A model generated the notes under the pieces. It was not told the origin of the DNA. It was given only the letters and a program-made list of their open reading frames with translations, and ran no database searches. Positions 43,304 to 52,146 of a stretch of 64,000 nucleotides of DNA are shown here, one piece after another. The translations under genes and the position numbers were made by a program. The DNA is taken from the NCBI RefSeq assembly GCF_004346925.1, contig NZ_CP031167.1, positions 2,376,001-2,440,000 of the forward strand, written 5' to 3'. Source of the stretch: Stenotrophomonas sp. ASS1. GTDB taxonomy: Bacteria; Pseudomonadota; Gammaproteobacteria; Xanthomonadales; Xanthomonadaceae. Position 1 is the first letter of the stretch. Every line of letters starts with the position of its first letter.

Positions 43304-44836
43304 TCATTTTACGCGATCGGCCGCACCCTCGCGGCCACCGACGCGCCCCCGCAGCAGGCGCGCGATGATCGCCGCGCCCACTGCCAGCACCACCGTGATC
43401 ACCAGCAGCACGATCTGGTAGCCACGGTCATACGCGACCGTGGCCAGTGCGAACCACTCGCCCTGCCCGCTTTCGCGTGCCGCGTGCAGCGCCTGGGTGA
43501 AGCCTTCGCGGGCAAGCTCGGGCATGTCGGCCGAGGCCGGCAGGAAGGCGCCGTACATTGCCGCACTCAGGCTGCCCAGCATCGCCACCGCCAGCAGGCC
43601 ACCGAATTCGTAGGACACCTCTTCCACCGACGAGGCCATGCCCGCGCGGTGTGCCGGCACATTGTTGAGGATGGCAGTGGACGCCACCGAGATGGCCGAG
43701 CCCATGCCGAAACCAGTGATCGCCATGCCAGCCACCACCCAGCCAAGGCCGTGCGGGAAGCCGAACGCCACCACGCCGACACCCAGAGCACCTGCGGCCA
43801 GGCCGCCGCAGATCAGCGGGCGGAGGCCCACGCGGTGCAGAATGCTGCCACCCAGCAGTGCACTCGGCAGGCTGCCCAGCGCCGCCACCGATACCAGCAG
43901 GCCTGCCTGCAGCGGTGTGAAGCACGCCACCAGCTGGAAACGCTGGGTGGTAACCAGCTGCAGGCCAGCCATCGCAAACAGGGTGAATACCGCCGACAGC
44001 GTGCCGGCCAGGAACGCCGGATTGCGGAAGATCGCGAAGTCCAGCAACGGGTACGGCAACTGCTGCTGGCGACGTGCGAACGCCGCGCCGCTGATGACGG
44101 CCAGCAGCAGCGCACCGGCACCCAGCGCATACGACGGCGGTGTAGCGATCAGCGACTTGATCGCCAGCACCAGGCCGGACAGCGCCGCCAATGCCAGCAA
44201 CGAAGACACCAGGTCCCACGGCCGCGAGGTATCTCGCTGGCCTTCCGGTGCCAGCAGCAGGGTTGCAACGAAGGCCACCACCACCACCGGCACGTTGATC
44301 AGGAACACCGAGCCCCACCAGAAGTGCTGCAGCAGCCAGCCGCCGATGATCGGACCCAGTCCCGCACCGACGATGGCCACCGAACCCCAGATGGCGATGG
44401 CAATGTTGCGCTCGCGCTCTTCGTGGAAGCTCAGGCCGATCAGCGCCAGCGTGGCCGGCATCATTGCCGCTGCACCGACCGCCAGGAACGCACGGGCGGC
44501 GATCAGCTGTGCGGCGCTGTCGGCGAAGGCCGCCGCCAGCGAGGCGGTGCCGAACACCACCAGGCCGATCAGGAACATGCGGCGATGACCGATGCGGTCA
44601 CCGAGCGTGCCAGCGCCCAGCAGCAGGCCGGCCATCACCAGCGGATAGGCGTTGATGATCCACAGTGCCTGGCCGGCACTGGCCGAGAGTTCCTCGGTCA
44701 GGGTGGGCAGTGCGGTGTAGAGCACGGAGTTGTCGAGCGTAACCAGCAGCAGGCCGGCGGCGACGGTGAACAACAGCGCCCAGCGACGGGCACGCGACAG
44801 GGCCGGAGCACCGGCCAGGGGCTGGGACAAAGCCAT
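43304..44836 (-). CDS. MFS multidrug exporter, DHA2 (14-helix) type
   Basis: A 510-residue proton-coupled exporter with 14 predicted helices. LDNSVLYTALPTLTEELSAS near residue 32 is the DHA2 motif D1, LGAGTLGDRIGHRRMFLIGL is motif A, and WGSVAIVGAGLGPIIGGWLLQHFWWGSVFLINVPV is motif C plus the antiporter signature. Resembles SmvA/QacA-type pumps for quaternary ammonium compounds and dyes. First gene of an operon with its repressor. Confidence 0.9.
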   Translation of the reverse strand: MALSQPLAGAPALSRARRWALLFTVAAGLLLVTLDNSVLYTALPTLTEELSASAGQALWIINAYPLVMAGLLLGAGTLGDRIGHRRMFLIGLVVFGTASLAAAFADSAAQLIAARAFLAVGAAAMMPATLALIGLSFHEERERNIAIAIWGSVAIVGAGLGPIIGGWLLQHFWWGSVFLINVPVVVVAFVATLLLAPEGQRDTSRPWDLVSSLLALAALSGLVLAIKSLIATPPSYALGAGALLLAVISGAAFARRQQQLPYPLLDFAIFRNPAFLAGTLSAVFTLFAMAGLQLVTTQRFQLVACFTPLQAGLLVSVAALGSLPSALLGGSILHRVGLRPLICGGLAAGALGVGVVAFGFPHGLGWVVAGMAITGFGMGSAISVASTAILNNVPAHRAGMASSVEEVSYEFGGLLAVAMLGSLSAAMYGAFLPASADMPELAREGFTQALHAARESGQGEWFALATVAYDRGYQIVLLVITVVLAVGAAIIARLLRGRVGGREGAADRVK

Positions 44837-44864
44837 GGGAGAACCTGGTGGGATGGAGTACAGC

Positions 44865-44896
44865 CATAACTATACCGGATGTCCTGTATAGTTATG
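44865..44896. promoter_or_regulatory. TetR operator of the MFS-TetR operon
   Basis: CATAACTATAC (44865-44875) and GTATAGTTATG (44886-44896) are perfect inverse copies with a 10-base spacer, 29 bp before the exporter start. TATAGT/TATAAC-like sequences inside it can serve as the -10 region, so repressor binding would block the promoter. Confidence 0.8.
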
Positions 44897-44924
44897 ATCT
44901 TCGGAATCCACCAGTTCAGGGTCT

Positions 44925-44977
44925 GTAGGGGCGAGTCTGCTTGGCTGAACCGCCAGCCAGGCATGGCCTGGCTCTAC
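44925..44977. repeat. SMAG-type repeat
   Basis: GTAG at 44925 and, at the right, GCCAGGC-ATG-GCCTGGCTCTAC. The left arm is diverged. Lies upstream of the MFS operon and downstream of the zinc-type operon. Confidence 0.7.
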
Positions 44978-44987
44978 TGGTAAACGC

Positions 44988-45737
44988 TTATCGGCAGTCT
45001 TCCGGCAGCGCGGCAATCGCCGACACCACCGCACCCTGCATGCCCTGCCCCACGGCCATGTCCAGTTCCCCGCCCGTTCCCCCATGCTGGCGCCGCAGTT
45101 CGTCCTCGCACAGCCCACGCACCCGCGCACGCGCATTGGCGCGCAGGCTGCTGCATCGCCAATCGGTGCCACCCAGCGGCAACACCGAATACACCACGCT
45201 GTTGCAGGCGTTACCGGCCCGCTGCTGCAGCGACAGGCCGCCGAAATCCCGCGGCTCGCTGCTGCGCTGCGGGTCGAAATAGCTGTCCGGGAAGGTGCGC
45301 GCGTACTGCTCGATGTCCACGGCCATGCTGCGCCCACCGGCCAACGGCATCTGCAGCGGCTGGCCACACGGCGTCGCATCGGCCCGGTGCTGGATGTACT
45401 GGTAGATCGGCCGGTCCAGCGATGGATCCTGCTGGGTCACCGCACTGACCGCCGCCAGCACCGGCAGCGATGCACGATTGGCCATGCGCGCCAGCAGCCC
45501 CGTCTGTGCCGGCTGGCAGCGGTCGCGCAACGTTGCCGCAAGCAGGAACAGCACGTCGTTGCGAAAAGCGTGGTCTTCGCCGAGGCGTTGTTCGATGCGC
45601 TGGCTGGCATCGGTCGCAGGTGCCGGGAAGGCGATCGCCGGTGGCTCGGTCATGTCGACGCGCAGGTGCCACCACACCAGCAACACCACGCTGGTGACCA
45701 ACACGCCCGCAACGATGATCCAACGCGTGCGCTTCAA
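44988..45737 (-). CDS. Hypothetical membrane-anchored protein of the zinc-type operon
   Basis: A 249-residue protein not assigned to a family. One N-terminal helix (RWIIVAGVLVTSVVLLVWWHL) anchors it, with the rest in the periplasm. Six cysteines at spaced positions (RDRCQ, TPCGQ, NACNS, WRCSS, GLCED, EDCR) suggest disulphides. The TTG start at 45737 overlaps the stop of the DUF3299 gene (TTGA), which supports it as the last gene of the operon. No enzyme motif seen. Confidence 0.7.
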   Translation of the reverse strand: MKRTRWIIVAGVLVTSVVLLVWWHLRVDMTEPPAIAFPAPATDASQRIEQRLGEDHAFRNDVLFLLAATLRDRCQPAQTGLLARMANRASLPVLAAVSAVTQQDPSLDRPIYQYIQHRADATPCGQPLQMPLAGGRSMAVDIEQYARTFPDSYFDPQRSSEPRDFGGLSLQQRAGNACNSVVYSVLPLGGTDWRCSSLRANARARVRGLCEDELRRQHGGTGGELDMAVGQGMQGAVVSAIAALPEDCR

Positions 45738-46348
45738 TTGTGGATCGCCGTCAGTGTCGCCGCCGCCGCGTCGTAGGACGCGCTGGCGATATCCGCATCG
45801 AAGCGCTTCACCTGCAGGCGGCCGGCAAGCCGGTACGGGTCCCACAGGTCTCCCAGTGCGATCGGCGTGGCCAGGGTCACATGGATGATCTGGTTCGGTG
45901 GCGGTGGCGGCACATGGATGCAGGCCCCGTAGAACGGCACGAACAACAGTTCCTCAACCAGTCCCGCGTCGTTGGTGCCCAGCGGCACCACGTAGCCATC
46001 CAGATCCACCGCGCGACCGTCGACAGCGTCGACCACGCGCGAAGAGCCGAACTGCTTGGCGCGATCCGGGCTGGAATGGTCGATCTCCTGCCCCGGTGGC
46101 GTGCCCGAGCCGGTGTCATCGATCAGCCCGCCCACCCCGTCCATGCCATTGCGTGACAGGCCGATCTGCGGCGGCGGACGCTGGTAGGTCACTTCGTCGG
46201 GCCGCAGTGCATCCCAGCGGTCGATGGGCGCCTCGGTCGTGGCCGGCTGTGCCGGTGCTGCGGCGCCGGTGGTGGCTCCCCCACCCGCCTGCGTACACCC
46301 CAACAGGCCCAGGCAGCAGGTCAGTCCGATCAGGACGCTACGGTTCAT
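45734..46348 (-). CDS. DUF3299 lipoprotein A
   Basis: A 204-residue lipoprotein, lipobox LGLLGC (C18). The DUF3299 core has LDGYVVPLG, LLFVPFYGACIHVPPPPP and NQIIHV; the GACIHVPPPPPNQ string with Cys and His is also in the neighbouring lipoprotein and may bind metal. It has an extra 60-residue N-terminal linker with an RPPPQIGLS motif that lipoprotein B lacks. It overlaps the preceding gene by 11 bp. DUF3299 proteins occur in ABC loci such as Zrg of Vibrio, implicated in zinc acquisition. Confidence 0.85.
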   Translation of the reverse strand: MNRSVLIGLTCCLGLLGCTQAGGGATTGAAAPAQPATTEAPIDRWDALRPDEVTYQRPPPQIGLSRNGMDGVGGLIDDTGSGTPPGQEIDHSSPDRAKQFGSSRVVDAVDGRAVDLDGYVVPLGTNDAGLVEELLFVPFYGACIHVPPPPPNQIIHVTLATPIALGDLWDPYRLAGRLQVKRFDADIASASYDAAAATLTAIHN

Positions 46349-46889
46349 ACGGCCTCAGCTGTGCGTCACGCATGGTGTAGGCGGAGCCGGCCAGATCATC
46401 GTCCAGCCGTTCGGCGCGCAGGGTACCGGCCAGGAAGAACGGCGAATACATGTCCGGCATCTCGATCGGGTGCGGCAGCACCACGTGCACGATCTGGTTC
46501 GGCGGTGGCGGCGGCACATGGATGCAGGCGCCGTAGTACGGCACGAACAGGAATTCGGTCAGCCGCCCGTCCTGCGCGTTGGCCAGCGGCACCACGTAAC
46601 CCGGCAAGCGCACCGGCCGCTGCAATACGGTGTCCACGGTGCGGAACGTACCGAACTGCGGCATGCGCCGGTTGCCGTTGTGCTCGACCTCCGGGCCCTC
46701 GCCACGCTCCAGCGCCGCCAGTTCTTCCTTCGGCATCATCTGCAACCAGTCCAGTTCCTGTTCCTCGGCAGCTGCCGGGGCATCGCGATCGACCACCGGC
46801 GACGGTGTCAGCGCCTGCACGCCGGTATCGACCGGGCGTTCGCAGGCGCTCAGCACCAGCAAGATTGGCAACAGCGGCAACCAGCGCAT
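46338..46889 (-). CDS. DUF3299 lipoprotein B
   Basis: A 183-residue lipoprotein with lipobox LVLSAC (C16). DUF3299 core: LPGYVVPLANA, FLFVPYYGACIHVPPPPP, NQIVHV. It is a paralogue of lipoprotein A, the next gene. The segment LDWLQMMPKEELAAL before the core is characteristic of this subgroup. Start is 2 bp after the permease stop. It presumably works with the ABC permease, outside the cytoplasmic membrane. Confidence 0.85.
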   Translation of the reverse strand: MRWLPLLPILLVLSACERPVDTGVQALTPSPVVDRDAPAAAEEQELDWLQMMPKEELAALERGEGPEVEHNGNRRMPQFGTFRTVDTVLQRPVRLPGYVVPLANAQDGRLTEFLFVPYYGACIHVPPPPPNQIVHVVLPHPIEMPDMYSPFFLAGTLRAERLDDDLAGSAYTMRDAQLRPYEP

Positions 46890-46891
46890 GC

Positions 46892-48145
46892 TCAGCCCCC
46901 GGGTGACAGGCCATCGGCCAGCGTGCGCCGATAGGCCAGCAGCGCCGGTACCAGGCCGGCCACCGCGCTGATCGCCAGCACACCTGCGACCCACGCCAGT
47001 TCGCGGCCATCCGGCCAGATGTGGGTGATCGACAGGCCAAAGTTGGCCAGCGCCCAGCCACGCCCCGCCAGGCTGGCCACCACCAGTGCGGCCAGTGCGA
47101 GCACGCAGGCAAGCGCGCTGGTCGCCACCGCCTCCACCACCAGCAGGCTGGCGATATAGCCAGGGCGTGCACCGATGGCACGCAGCACCGCCATCTCGCG
47201 CCGGCGCTCCTGCAGGGTCGAGACCAGCAGCGCCACCAGCGAGACCATGCCCAGCAGCACCACCATCGCACTGATCAGCTGCAGTGCCCGCTCGGCGGTG
47301 CCCAGTGATTGCCACAGCTGCTGCAGGGTCACGCCGGGCAGGATCGCCAGCATCGCCTCGTCCGGATACTCGTTGATCCTGCGCTGTACCGAGAACGTGG
47401 CGATACGCGAGTTCAGGCCGAGCATGAAGGCGGTGATGCTGGTCGGGGTCAGGTCCAGATGGCGCGCCTGCTCGGCGCTGACACTCTGGCTGCGCAGCTG
47501 CACGCCGGAGCGCCAGTCGACGTGGATCGCCTCGATGGCCGGCAGCGAGACCAGCACCGAGGAATCGACCGGCGTGCCGGTGCGCTGCAGGATGCCGGCC
47601 ACGCGGAACGGTTTGTCGGCGTGCGTGGCCAGCGTGACTGCGCCGGTGCCGTGCGCCAGCACGATCTCATCGCCGATGCCGACCTTCTGCGCGTGCGCCA
47701 CCTCTGCGCCGATCACGGCGTCGTACAGATCGTCGAACGGCCGCCCATGTGCAAACGCCAGCGCATGTCCCGCGCCGTAGCGATAGTGCTCGAAGTAGCC
47801 GCCACTGGTGCCGACCACCCGGTAGCCGCGCCACGAATCGCCCAGCGACAGTGGCACCGCCCACTTCACCTGCGGCAGCGAGGACAGCTCCTGGTAGGAC
47901 TGCCAGGACACGTTGTTGGTCGGGTCGCCGATATGGAACACCGAATACAGCAGCAGGTTCACCGGCCCGGAGCGGGCACCGACGATCAGGTCAGTGCCTG
48001 AGACGGTGCTGGCGAAACCTTCATGCGCCTGCGTGCGCACGCGCTCAACACCGAGCAACAGCACCACGCTGAGGGTGATCACCAGCACGGTGAGGCTGAC
48101 GCTCAATGCGCGGCTGCGCAGGCTGGCCCAGGCAAGTTCAAGCAT
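46892..48145 (-). CDS. ABC transporter permease, FtsX/MacB type
   Basis: A 417-residue permease with one N-terminal helix (about 15-36), a periplasmic domain of about 240 residues and three C-terminal helices, the FtsX/LolC/MacB topology. Such permeases usually power movement or release of molecules outside the membrane, not classical import. ERRREMAVLRAIGARPGYI is the coupling segment to the ATPase. It overlaps the ATPase gene by 8 bp. Context suggests metal delivery with the lipoproteins. Confidence 0.88.
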   Translation of the reverse strand: MLELAWASLRSRALSVSLTVLVITLSVVLLLGVERVRTQAHEGFASTVSGTDLIVGARSGPVNLLLYSVFHIGDPTNNVSWQSYQELSSLPQVKWAVPLSLGDSWRGYRVVGTSGGYFEHYRYGAGHALAFAHGRPFDDLYDAVIGAEVAHAQKVGIGDEIVLAHGTGAVTLATHADKPFRVAGILQRTGTPVDSSVLVSLPAIEAIHVDWRSGVQLRSQSVSAEQARHLDLTPTSITAFMLGLNSRIATFSVQRRINEYPDEAMLAILPGVTLQQLWQSLGTAERALQLISAMVVLLGMVSLVALLVSTLQERRREMAVLRAIGARPGYIASLLVVEAVATSALACVLALAALVVASLAGRGWALANFGLSITHIWPDGRELAWVAGVLAISAVAGLVPALLAYRRTLADGLSPGG

Positions 48146-48833
48146 GGGTGCCACCTGCGTGATTGATCTGCGACAACGCGATGGTGCGGTCGAACAAGGG
48201 CTGCAGGCTGTCGTCATGGCTGACCACCAGCACCGTGGTGCCGGCTGCCTGGCATTGCACGGACATCAACTGCAGGAACGCGGTCGCGGCCTCGCGATCC
48301 AGTGCCGAGGTTGGCTCGTCGGCCAACAGCACCGCCGGCCGGCCGATCAGCGCACGTGCGGCCGCCACGCGTTGTTGCTGGCCAACACTGAGCGTACCCG
48401 CGCGCCGCTGCATCAGCTCGGGATTGAGCTGCAGGGCCTGCAGCAGGCGGGCGATCTCGGCATCCAGCGGCCCACTGATGCGCGCGCTGCGCAGGCGCGA
48501 AAAGCGCAGGCCCAGCGCGATGTTGTCGCGCACGCTGAGGAACGGCAGCAGGTTGAACTGCTGGAAGATCACGCCCAGGTAATCGGCACGGAAGCGATCA
48601 CGCGCAGCACCCCGCATCATCTGCAGCGCGTGACCTGCTACTTCGACGCGCCCCCTGCCGGGCAGCAGGACGCCGGCCAGCAGGCCGAGCAAGGTGCTCT
48701 TGCCGCCACCGCTCACTCCACGCAACAGAACGCTGCTGCCCTGCTCTATCAGCAGCTGCGGGATGTCCAGCACCAGGCGTGTTGCGTAGCCGAACTGCAC
48801 ATCCTCCAGGGCGATCACCGCTGGCGTGCTCAC
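48138..48833 (-). CDS. ABC transporter ATP-binding protein, LolD/MacB type
   Basis: A 231-residue ATPase. Walker A GVSGGGKST (39-47), Q-loop FQQFNLLPFLSV, signature LSVGQQQRVA, Walker B AVLLADEPTSALD, switch His in VSHDD. All catalytic residues are present. Pairs with the FtsX-type permease. Its ATG overlaps the stop of the DUF2796 gene. Confidence 0.92.
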   Translation of the reverse strand: MSTPAVIALEDVQFGYATRLVLDIPQLLIEQGSSVLLRGVSGGGKSTLLGLLAGVLLPGRGRVEVAGHALQMMRGAARDRFRADYLGVIFQQFNLLPFLSVRDNIALGLRFSRLRSARISGPLDAEIARLLQALQLNPELMQRRAGTLSVGQQQRVAAARALIGRPAVLLADEPTSALDREAATAFLQLMSVQCQAAGTTVLVVSHDDSLQPLFDRTIALSQINHAGGTHA

Positions 48834-49363
48834 GGCGCCAGCACCACGCGCAGATTGTCCGGGGTCAGCACACTGCGGTTCTGGCCACTTGCGGTTGCGC
48901 TGTTGACGATGACTTCGTGCAACCCGGGGAACAGCACCGGCAGGCGCACGACCAGGGCGCGCAGTGCACTCGGATTCGTGCAGCGATACTGCAGGTTGGC
49001 ACTGAAACCGGCGTGGCGATGCTGCCCGGCCGCTGGCACAGCGGCGGTCGCAGCGAAGCCTTCGGCACTGGCGTCACTGCTGGCCAGGCGGCAGTTGGCG
49101 GCGGTGGGCAGGGTCACCCAGCTGCCGCTCTTCAGCAATGCGGTGGCGCGCGACAGTGCCGCCTGCTCGGTCGCATTGGCGGGCGGTCGCTCGAAATCAA
49201 GAATGCCGATACCCGGCGCCTGCAGGGCGAACTCCAGCGTTCCCTGGTCGAGTGCGAGATCAACAGTGGCCTGGCCGTGCACGTGTGGCGCGTGCTGGCG
49301 GACGTCGTGTGCCTGGGCCGCGTTGGCAGCCAGCAGTAGGAAAAGAGCAGCAGGAAGCTTCAT
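48830..49363 (-). CDS. DUF2796 periplasmic zinc-binding-type protein
   Basis: A 177-residue exported protein with signal peptide MKLPAALFLLLAANAAQA. The mature N-terminus HDVRQHAPHVHGQ is His-rich, and a second His pair occurs in AGQHRHAGF. DUF2796 includes ZrgA of Vibrio cholerae, a zinc-regulated protein of a second zinc-uptake system. It heads the operon directly downstream of the palindrome at 49379-49393. GGAG precedes the start. Confidence 0.85.
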   Translation of the reverse strand: MKLPAALFLLLAANAAQAHDVRQHAPHVHGQATVDLALDQGTLEFALQAPGIGILDFERPPANATEQAALSRATALLKSGSWVTLPTAANCRLASSDASAEGFAATAAVPAAGQHRHAGFSANLQYRCTNPSALRALVVRLPVLFPGLHEVIVNSATASGQNRSVLTPDNLRVVLAP

Positions 49364-49378
49364 GGGGGAGACTCCAAT

Positions 49379-49393
49379 TGTTACTATGTAACA
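49379..49393. promoter_or_regulatory. Putative Zur box in a 32-bp divergent promoter
   Basis: TGTTAC-TAT-GTAACA is a perfect palindrome of the form TGTTAnnnnnTAACA, close to the core of the E. coli Zur box as remembered (TGTTATAATATAACA). It lies between start codons only 32 bp apart (49363 and 49396), so bound repressor would cover both promoters. A second copy occurs at 52147-52161. Confidence 0.6.
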
Positions 49394-49395
49394 TA

Positions 49396-49872
49396 ATGGA
49401 CCACATCCCCCCGACCCCCGCAAGGGCCCTGGCCCAGCCGCCAACTTCGGCACGCTGGCATCCCCGTTTCGATCTGGCCGGTGCCTGGCTGTCACTGGCC
49501 TGCGCCGCCCATTGCATCGCCCTGCCCCTGCTGCTGGCCTTCGTACCGGCGGCAATGATGGCGCTGCGCTCGTTCCAGCACCCCGGCCACGGCGTGATGA
49601 CGCTGCTGTTGATGATGTCGCGCTGGGAATGGTTGTTCGCATTGATGGCCTCGACGTTGGCGCTGGCCAGTACCACGGCCGGGCTGCACCGGCATGGGCG
49701 CTGGCTGCCGGTGCGGCTGGCCGTGGTTGGCGCGATCCTGCTGGTGTCAGCCTCGCTGTACCTGCCATTGAAGGAATCGCTGCTCTGGCATGGCGTGGCC
49801 ACCGCCTGCGGTGGCGTGCTGCTGGCATGCGCGCACATCGGCAACCGGCGGGCATTGCACGGCCACAGGTAG
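49396..49872 (+). CDS. MerC-domain membrane protein
   Basis: A 158-residue protein with four hydrophobic helices. The first contains CAAHCIALPLLLAF (C36, H39, C40), the MerC-type metal-binding pattern; MerC proteins move Hg2+ and related metals across the inner membrane, and stand-alone ones are often near zinc loci. The ATG lies 2 bp after the putative Zur box, so its mRNA would be almost leaderless unless translation starts elsewhere. No mer genes nearby. Confidence 0.75.
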   Translation: MDHIPPTPARALAQPPTSARWHPRFDLAGAWLSLACAAHCIALPLLLAFVPAAMMALRSFQHPGHGVMTLLLMMSRWEWLFALMASTLALASTTAGLHRHGRWLPVRLAVVGAILLVSASLYLPLKESLLWHGVATACGGVLLACAHIGNRRALHGHR

Positions 49873-49898
49873 CGTTCCGAAGATGCCGGCCCGCCTCC

Positions 49899-52088
49899 TC
49901 AGAAGCGGTACCCCACTTCCGCGCCGAAGATCCGCGGGCTGTCGACCGGGCCGTAGTAGTTTCCGTCGCGCCCGAAGGCCAGGTTGTCGAAGATCAGGCC
50001 ATTGATGCGGCGCTTGTTGGTCAGGTTCTGCACGAACACCCGCGCGCTCCACGGCCCTGTCTCATAGCCCAGCTGCGCACCAAGTACGGCCACCGCGGGC
50101 TGGAACGCGCGGTTACGTTCATCCAGTGCACTGGAGCCGGTGAACTGCGAGTCCAGCCGTGCATGGATGCCCGAGTCGAACTGATAGCGCGCCGCCAGAT
50201 AGCCAGTGTAGTGAGGGGTCAGCTTGACCCGCTTGCCATCCAGGTTCTGGTCCACGCTGACCCACAGCTTGGTGTACTTCGCATCGACGTAGCCCACATT
50301 CGCCATCAGGGTGAAACCCGGCAGCACTTCAAACACGCCCTCCAGCTCGGCACCGCGCGAACGGATCGAGGCATCCGAGCCCACGTAGTCCGACGAGATC
50401 GGGCGGCCGTTGGCATCGGTGGCCACCTGGATCTCCTGCCAGTTGTCCGAGGTGATGTGGAACAGCGCGCCGCCGATGTGGCCACGACCGCCGGCCAGGT
50501 TCATCTTGAAGCCCAGCTCATGGCTCCACATGCGTTCGGACTCGTAGCGCAGCACCTTGTCGTTGACCACATCGCTCTGCGCCGCAGCCAGATTGAAGCC
50601 ACCCGGAATGTAGCCCTTGGCCGAGGCCGCGTAGAACGACAGGTCGTCAGTGGCGTCGTAGCGCAGCGACAGCCGCGGCAGCGTGGCCGAGAAGATATGC
50701 GCCAGCGCTGCATCGCGGTACAGCACGCGGCCACCGGCGCCCAGGTCCAGCGCACCGGCACGCTGTTCGGTGGAGCGCCGTGCCTGCTCATGGCGCAGGC
50801 CGGCGCTGGCCGTCAGCTTCGGCAACGCCGGGAAGGTGTAGCTGGCGGTGGCGAAGACGCTGTAGTCCTCGCCCTTGGAGGTCTGCCGCGGCGCCAGGTT
50901 GTAGCTGTCCAACCCATGCAGCGCCGGTCCGACGAAAGTGCCCAGGATCGAATCCTTGCTGTTGCGGTAGGTCGACACACCGGCCATCCAGGTCAGCGCC
51001 TGGTCGCTGGGCGAGCTGAAGCGCGCCTCGGCCGTCCATTCCTTCTTCCTGTCGTAGATGCGGCCGGCCAATGCCGGGCTGTTGGTCATGTCGAAGTCGT
51101 AGCCGGCCGAGGTCACCTCCTCGTCCCGCCAGGAAGCGGCCACGTCCAGCGTGCCGGCCTGCAGCTGCCATTGCGCACTGAGGCCCGCCACCGTTTCGTC
51201 CTTTTCGGTGCGCTTGGGGGCATCGTTGATGTAGGTGAAGTCTCCGGCACGGCGGCCGCCATTGAGCGATGTGCCGTAGGTGCGGTTATAGAGGCCGGTA
51301 TCCAGCGGCAGGTATTCATACTCGAACATGCCCGGCGCGCGGGTGCGCAGGTGGTAGGCCAGCGCGTTCACCGAAACGTAATCGCTCGGCTGCCAGCGCA
51401 GCTTGCCCTGCAGGTAGCCTTCGCCGACCTTGCCGCGCGCACCGGAAGGCGTGAGGTTCTTCAGGTAGGCGTCCTCATCGGAGCCCATGAACGCCACCGA
51501 GCCGGACAGGCTGCCCGTCTTGTTCAGCGGCCCTGCCAGGAAGCCATCGAGAGCGGTGCCATTGCCGTTGCCGAACCAGGTGCTGCGCACATTGATCTCG
51601 CCCTCGCGTGCATCAGCCGGGCCGCGTGTGCGCACCAGTACCAGGCCGGATTCGCTGTTGGCGCCGTACAGCGTGCCCTGCGGGCCGCGCAGCACCTCCA
51701 CCGACTCGACCTGGTTGAGCACGGCATTGCTCAGCTCGCGGAACGGAATGCCATCGATGTAGACCGAGGCACGATTGACCAGGAATGGATTGGACTCGAT
51801 GCCGCGGATCGAGATGAACATGTTGCTGAGCTGGCCCATCGCATTGAACTTGACGTTCGGCGCGAGCTTGTCGAGGTCCCGGAACTCGGTGACGCCGGCT
51901 TCTTTCAGCGCCTGCCGATCGAGCACCGTCACCGACAGATCGCTCTTCAGGTAAGGGGTATCGCGCTTGGAACCGGTGACGCGGACACCGTCGAGCGTGG
52001 CAGGGTCGGCCTGCTGGGCGAGCACGGGCATTGCAGGAATGAGCAGGGATGCCGCGACGAGCGCGGCGGCGGGCGTGGACGACTTCAA
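49899..52088 (-). CDS. TonB-dependent receptor, probable zinc/metallophore uptake
   Basis: A 729-residue outer-membrane receptor. Signal peptide ends at VLA (residue 24). Plug: VRVTGSKRDTPYL, SIRGIESNPFLVNRASVYIDGIPF, VEVLRGPQGTLYGANSESG. Barrel ends IFGAEVGYRF. It resembles pesticin/pyochelin-type receptors (FyuA/FptA), which suit a divergent AraC regulator. The shared TGTTAnnnnnTAACA palindrome suggests zinc control, so the ligand could be a zinc-metallophore complex; a ferric siderophore remains possible. Confidence 0.88.
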   Translation of the reverse strand: MKSSTPAAALVAASLLIPAMPVLAQQADPATLDGVRVTGSKRDTPYLKSDLSVTVLDRQALKEAGVTEFRDLDKLAPNVKFNAMGQLSNMFISIRGIESNPFLVNRASVYIDGIPFRELSNAVLNQVESVEVLRGPQGTLYGANSESGLVLVRTRGPADAREGEINVRSTWFGNGNGTALDGFLAGPLNKTGSLSGSVAFMGSDEDAYLKNLTPSGARGKVGEGYLQGKLRWQPSDYVSVNALAYHLRTRAPGMFEYEYLPLDTGLYNRTYGTSLNGGRRAGDFTYINDAPKRTEKDETVAGLSAQWQLQAGTLDVAASWRDEEVTSAGYDFDMTNSPALAGRIYDRKKEWTAEARFSSPSDQALTWMAGVSTYRNSKDSILGTFVGPALHGLDSYNLAPRQTSKGEDYSVFATASYTFPALPKLTASAGLRHEQARRSTEQRAGALDLGAGGRVLYRDAALAHIFSATLPRLSLRYDATDDLSFYAASAKGYIPGGFNLAAAQSDVVNDKVLRYESERMWSHELGFKMNLAGGRGHIGGALFHITSDNWQEIQVATDANGRPISSDYVGSDASIRSRGAELEGVFEVLPGFTLMANVGYVDAKYTKLWVSVDQNLDGKRVKLTPHYTGYLAARYQFDSGIHARLDSQFTGSSALDERNRAFQPAVAVLGAQLGYETGPWSARVFVQNLTNKRRINGLIFDNLAFGRDGNYYGPVDSPRIFGAEVGYRF

Positions 52089-52146
52089 CGGGGAACCTCG
52101 GCGAATGGAGTGGCGGACGCGCGAGCGGCGGCAGTGCGGGCAAGAG

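Noticed and set aside
49396-49872. Mercury-resistance gene merC
   Set aside because: No merR, merT, merP or merA nearby; only the MerC domain pattern is present, so a general metal-transport role is stated.
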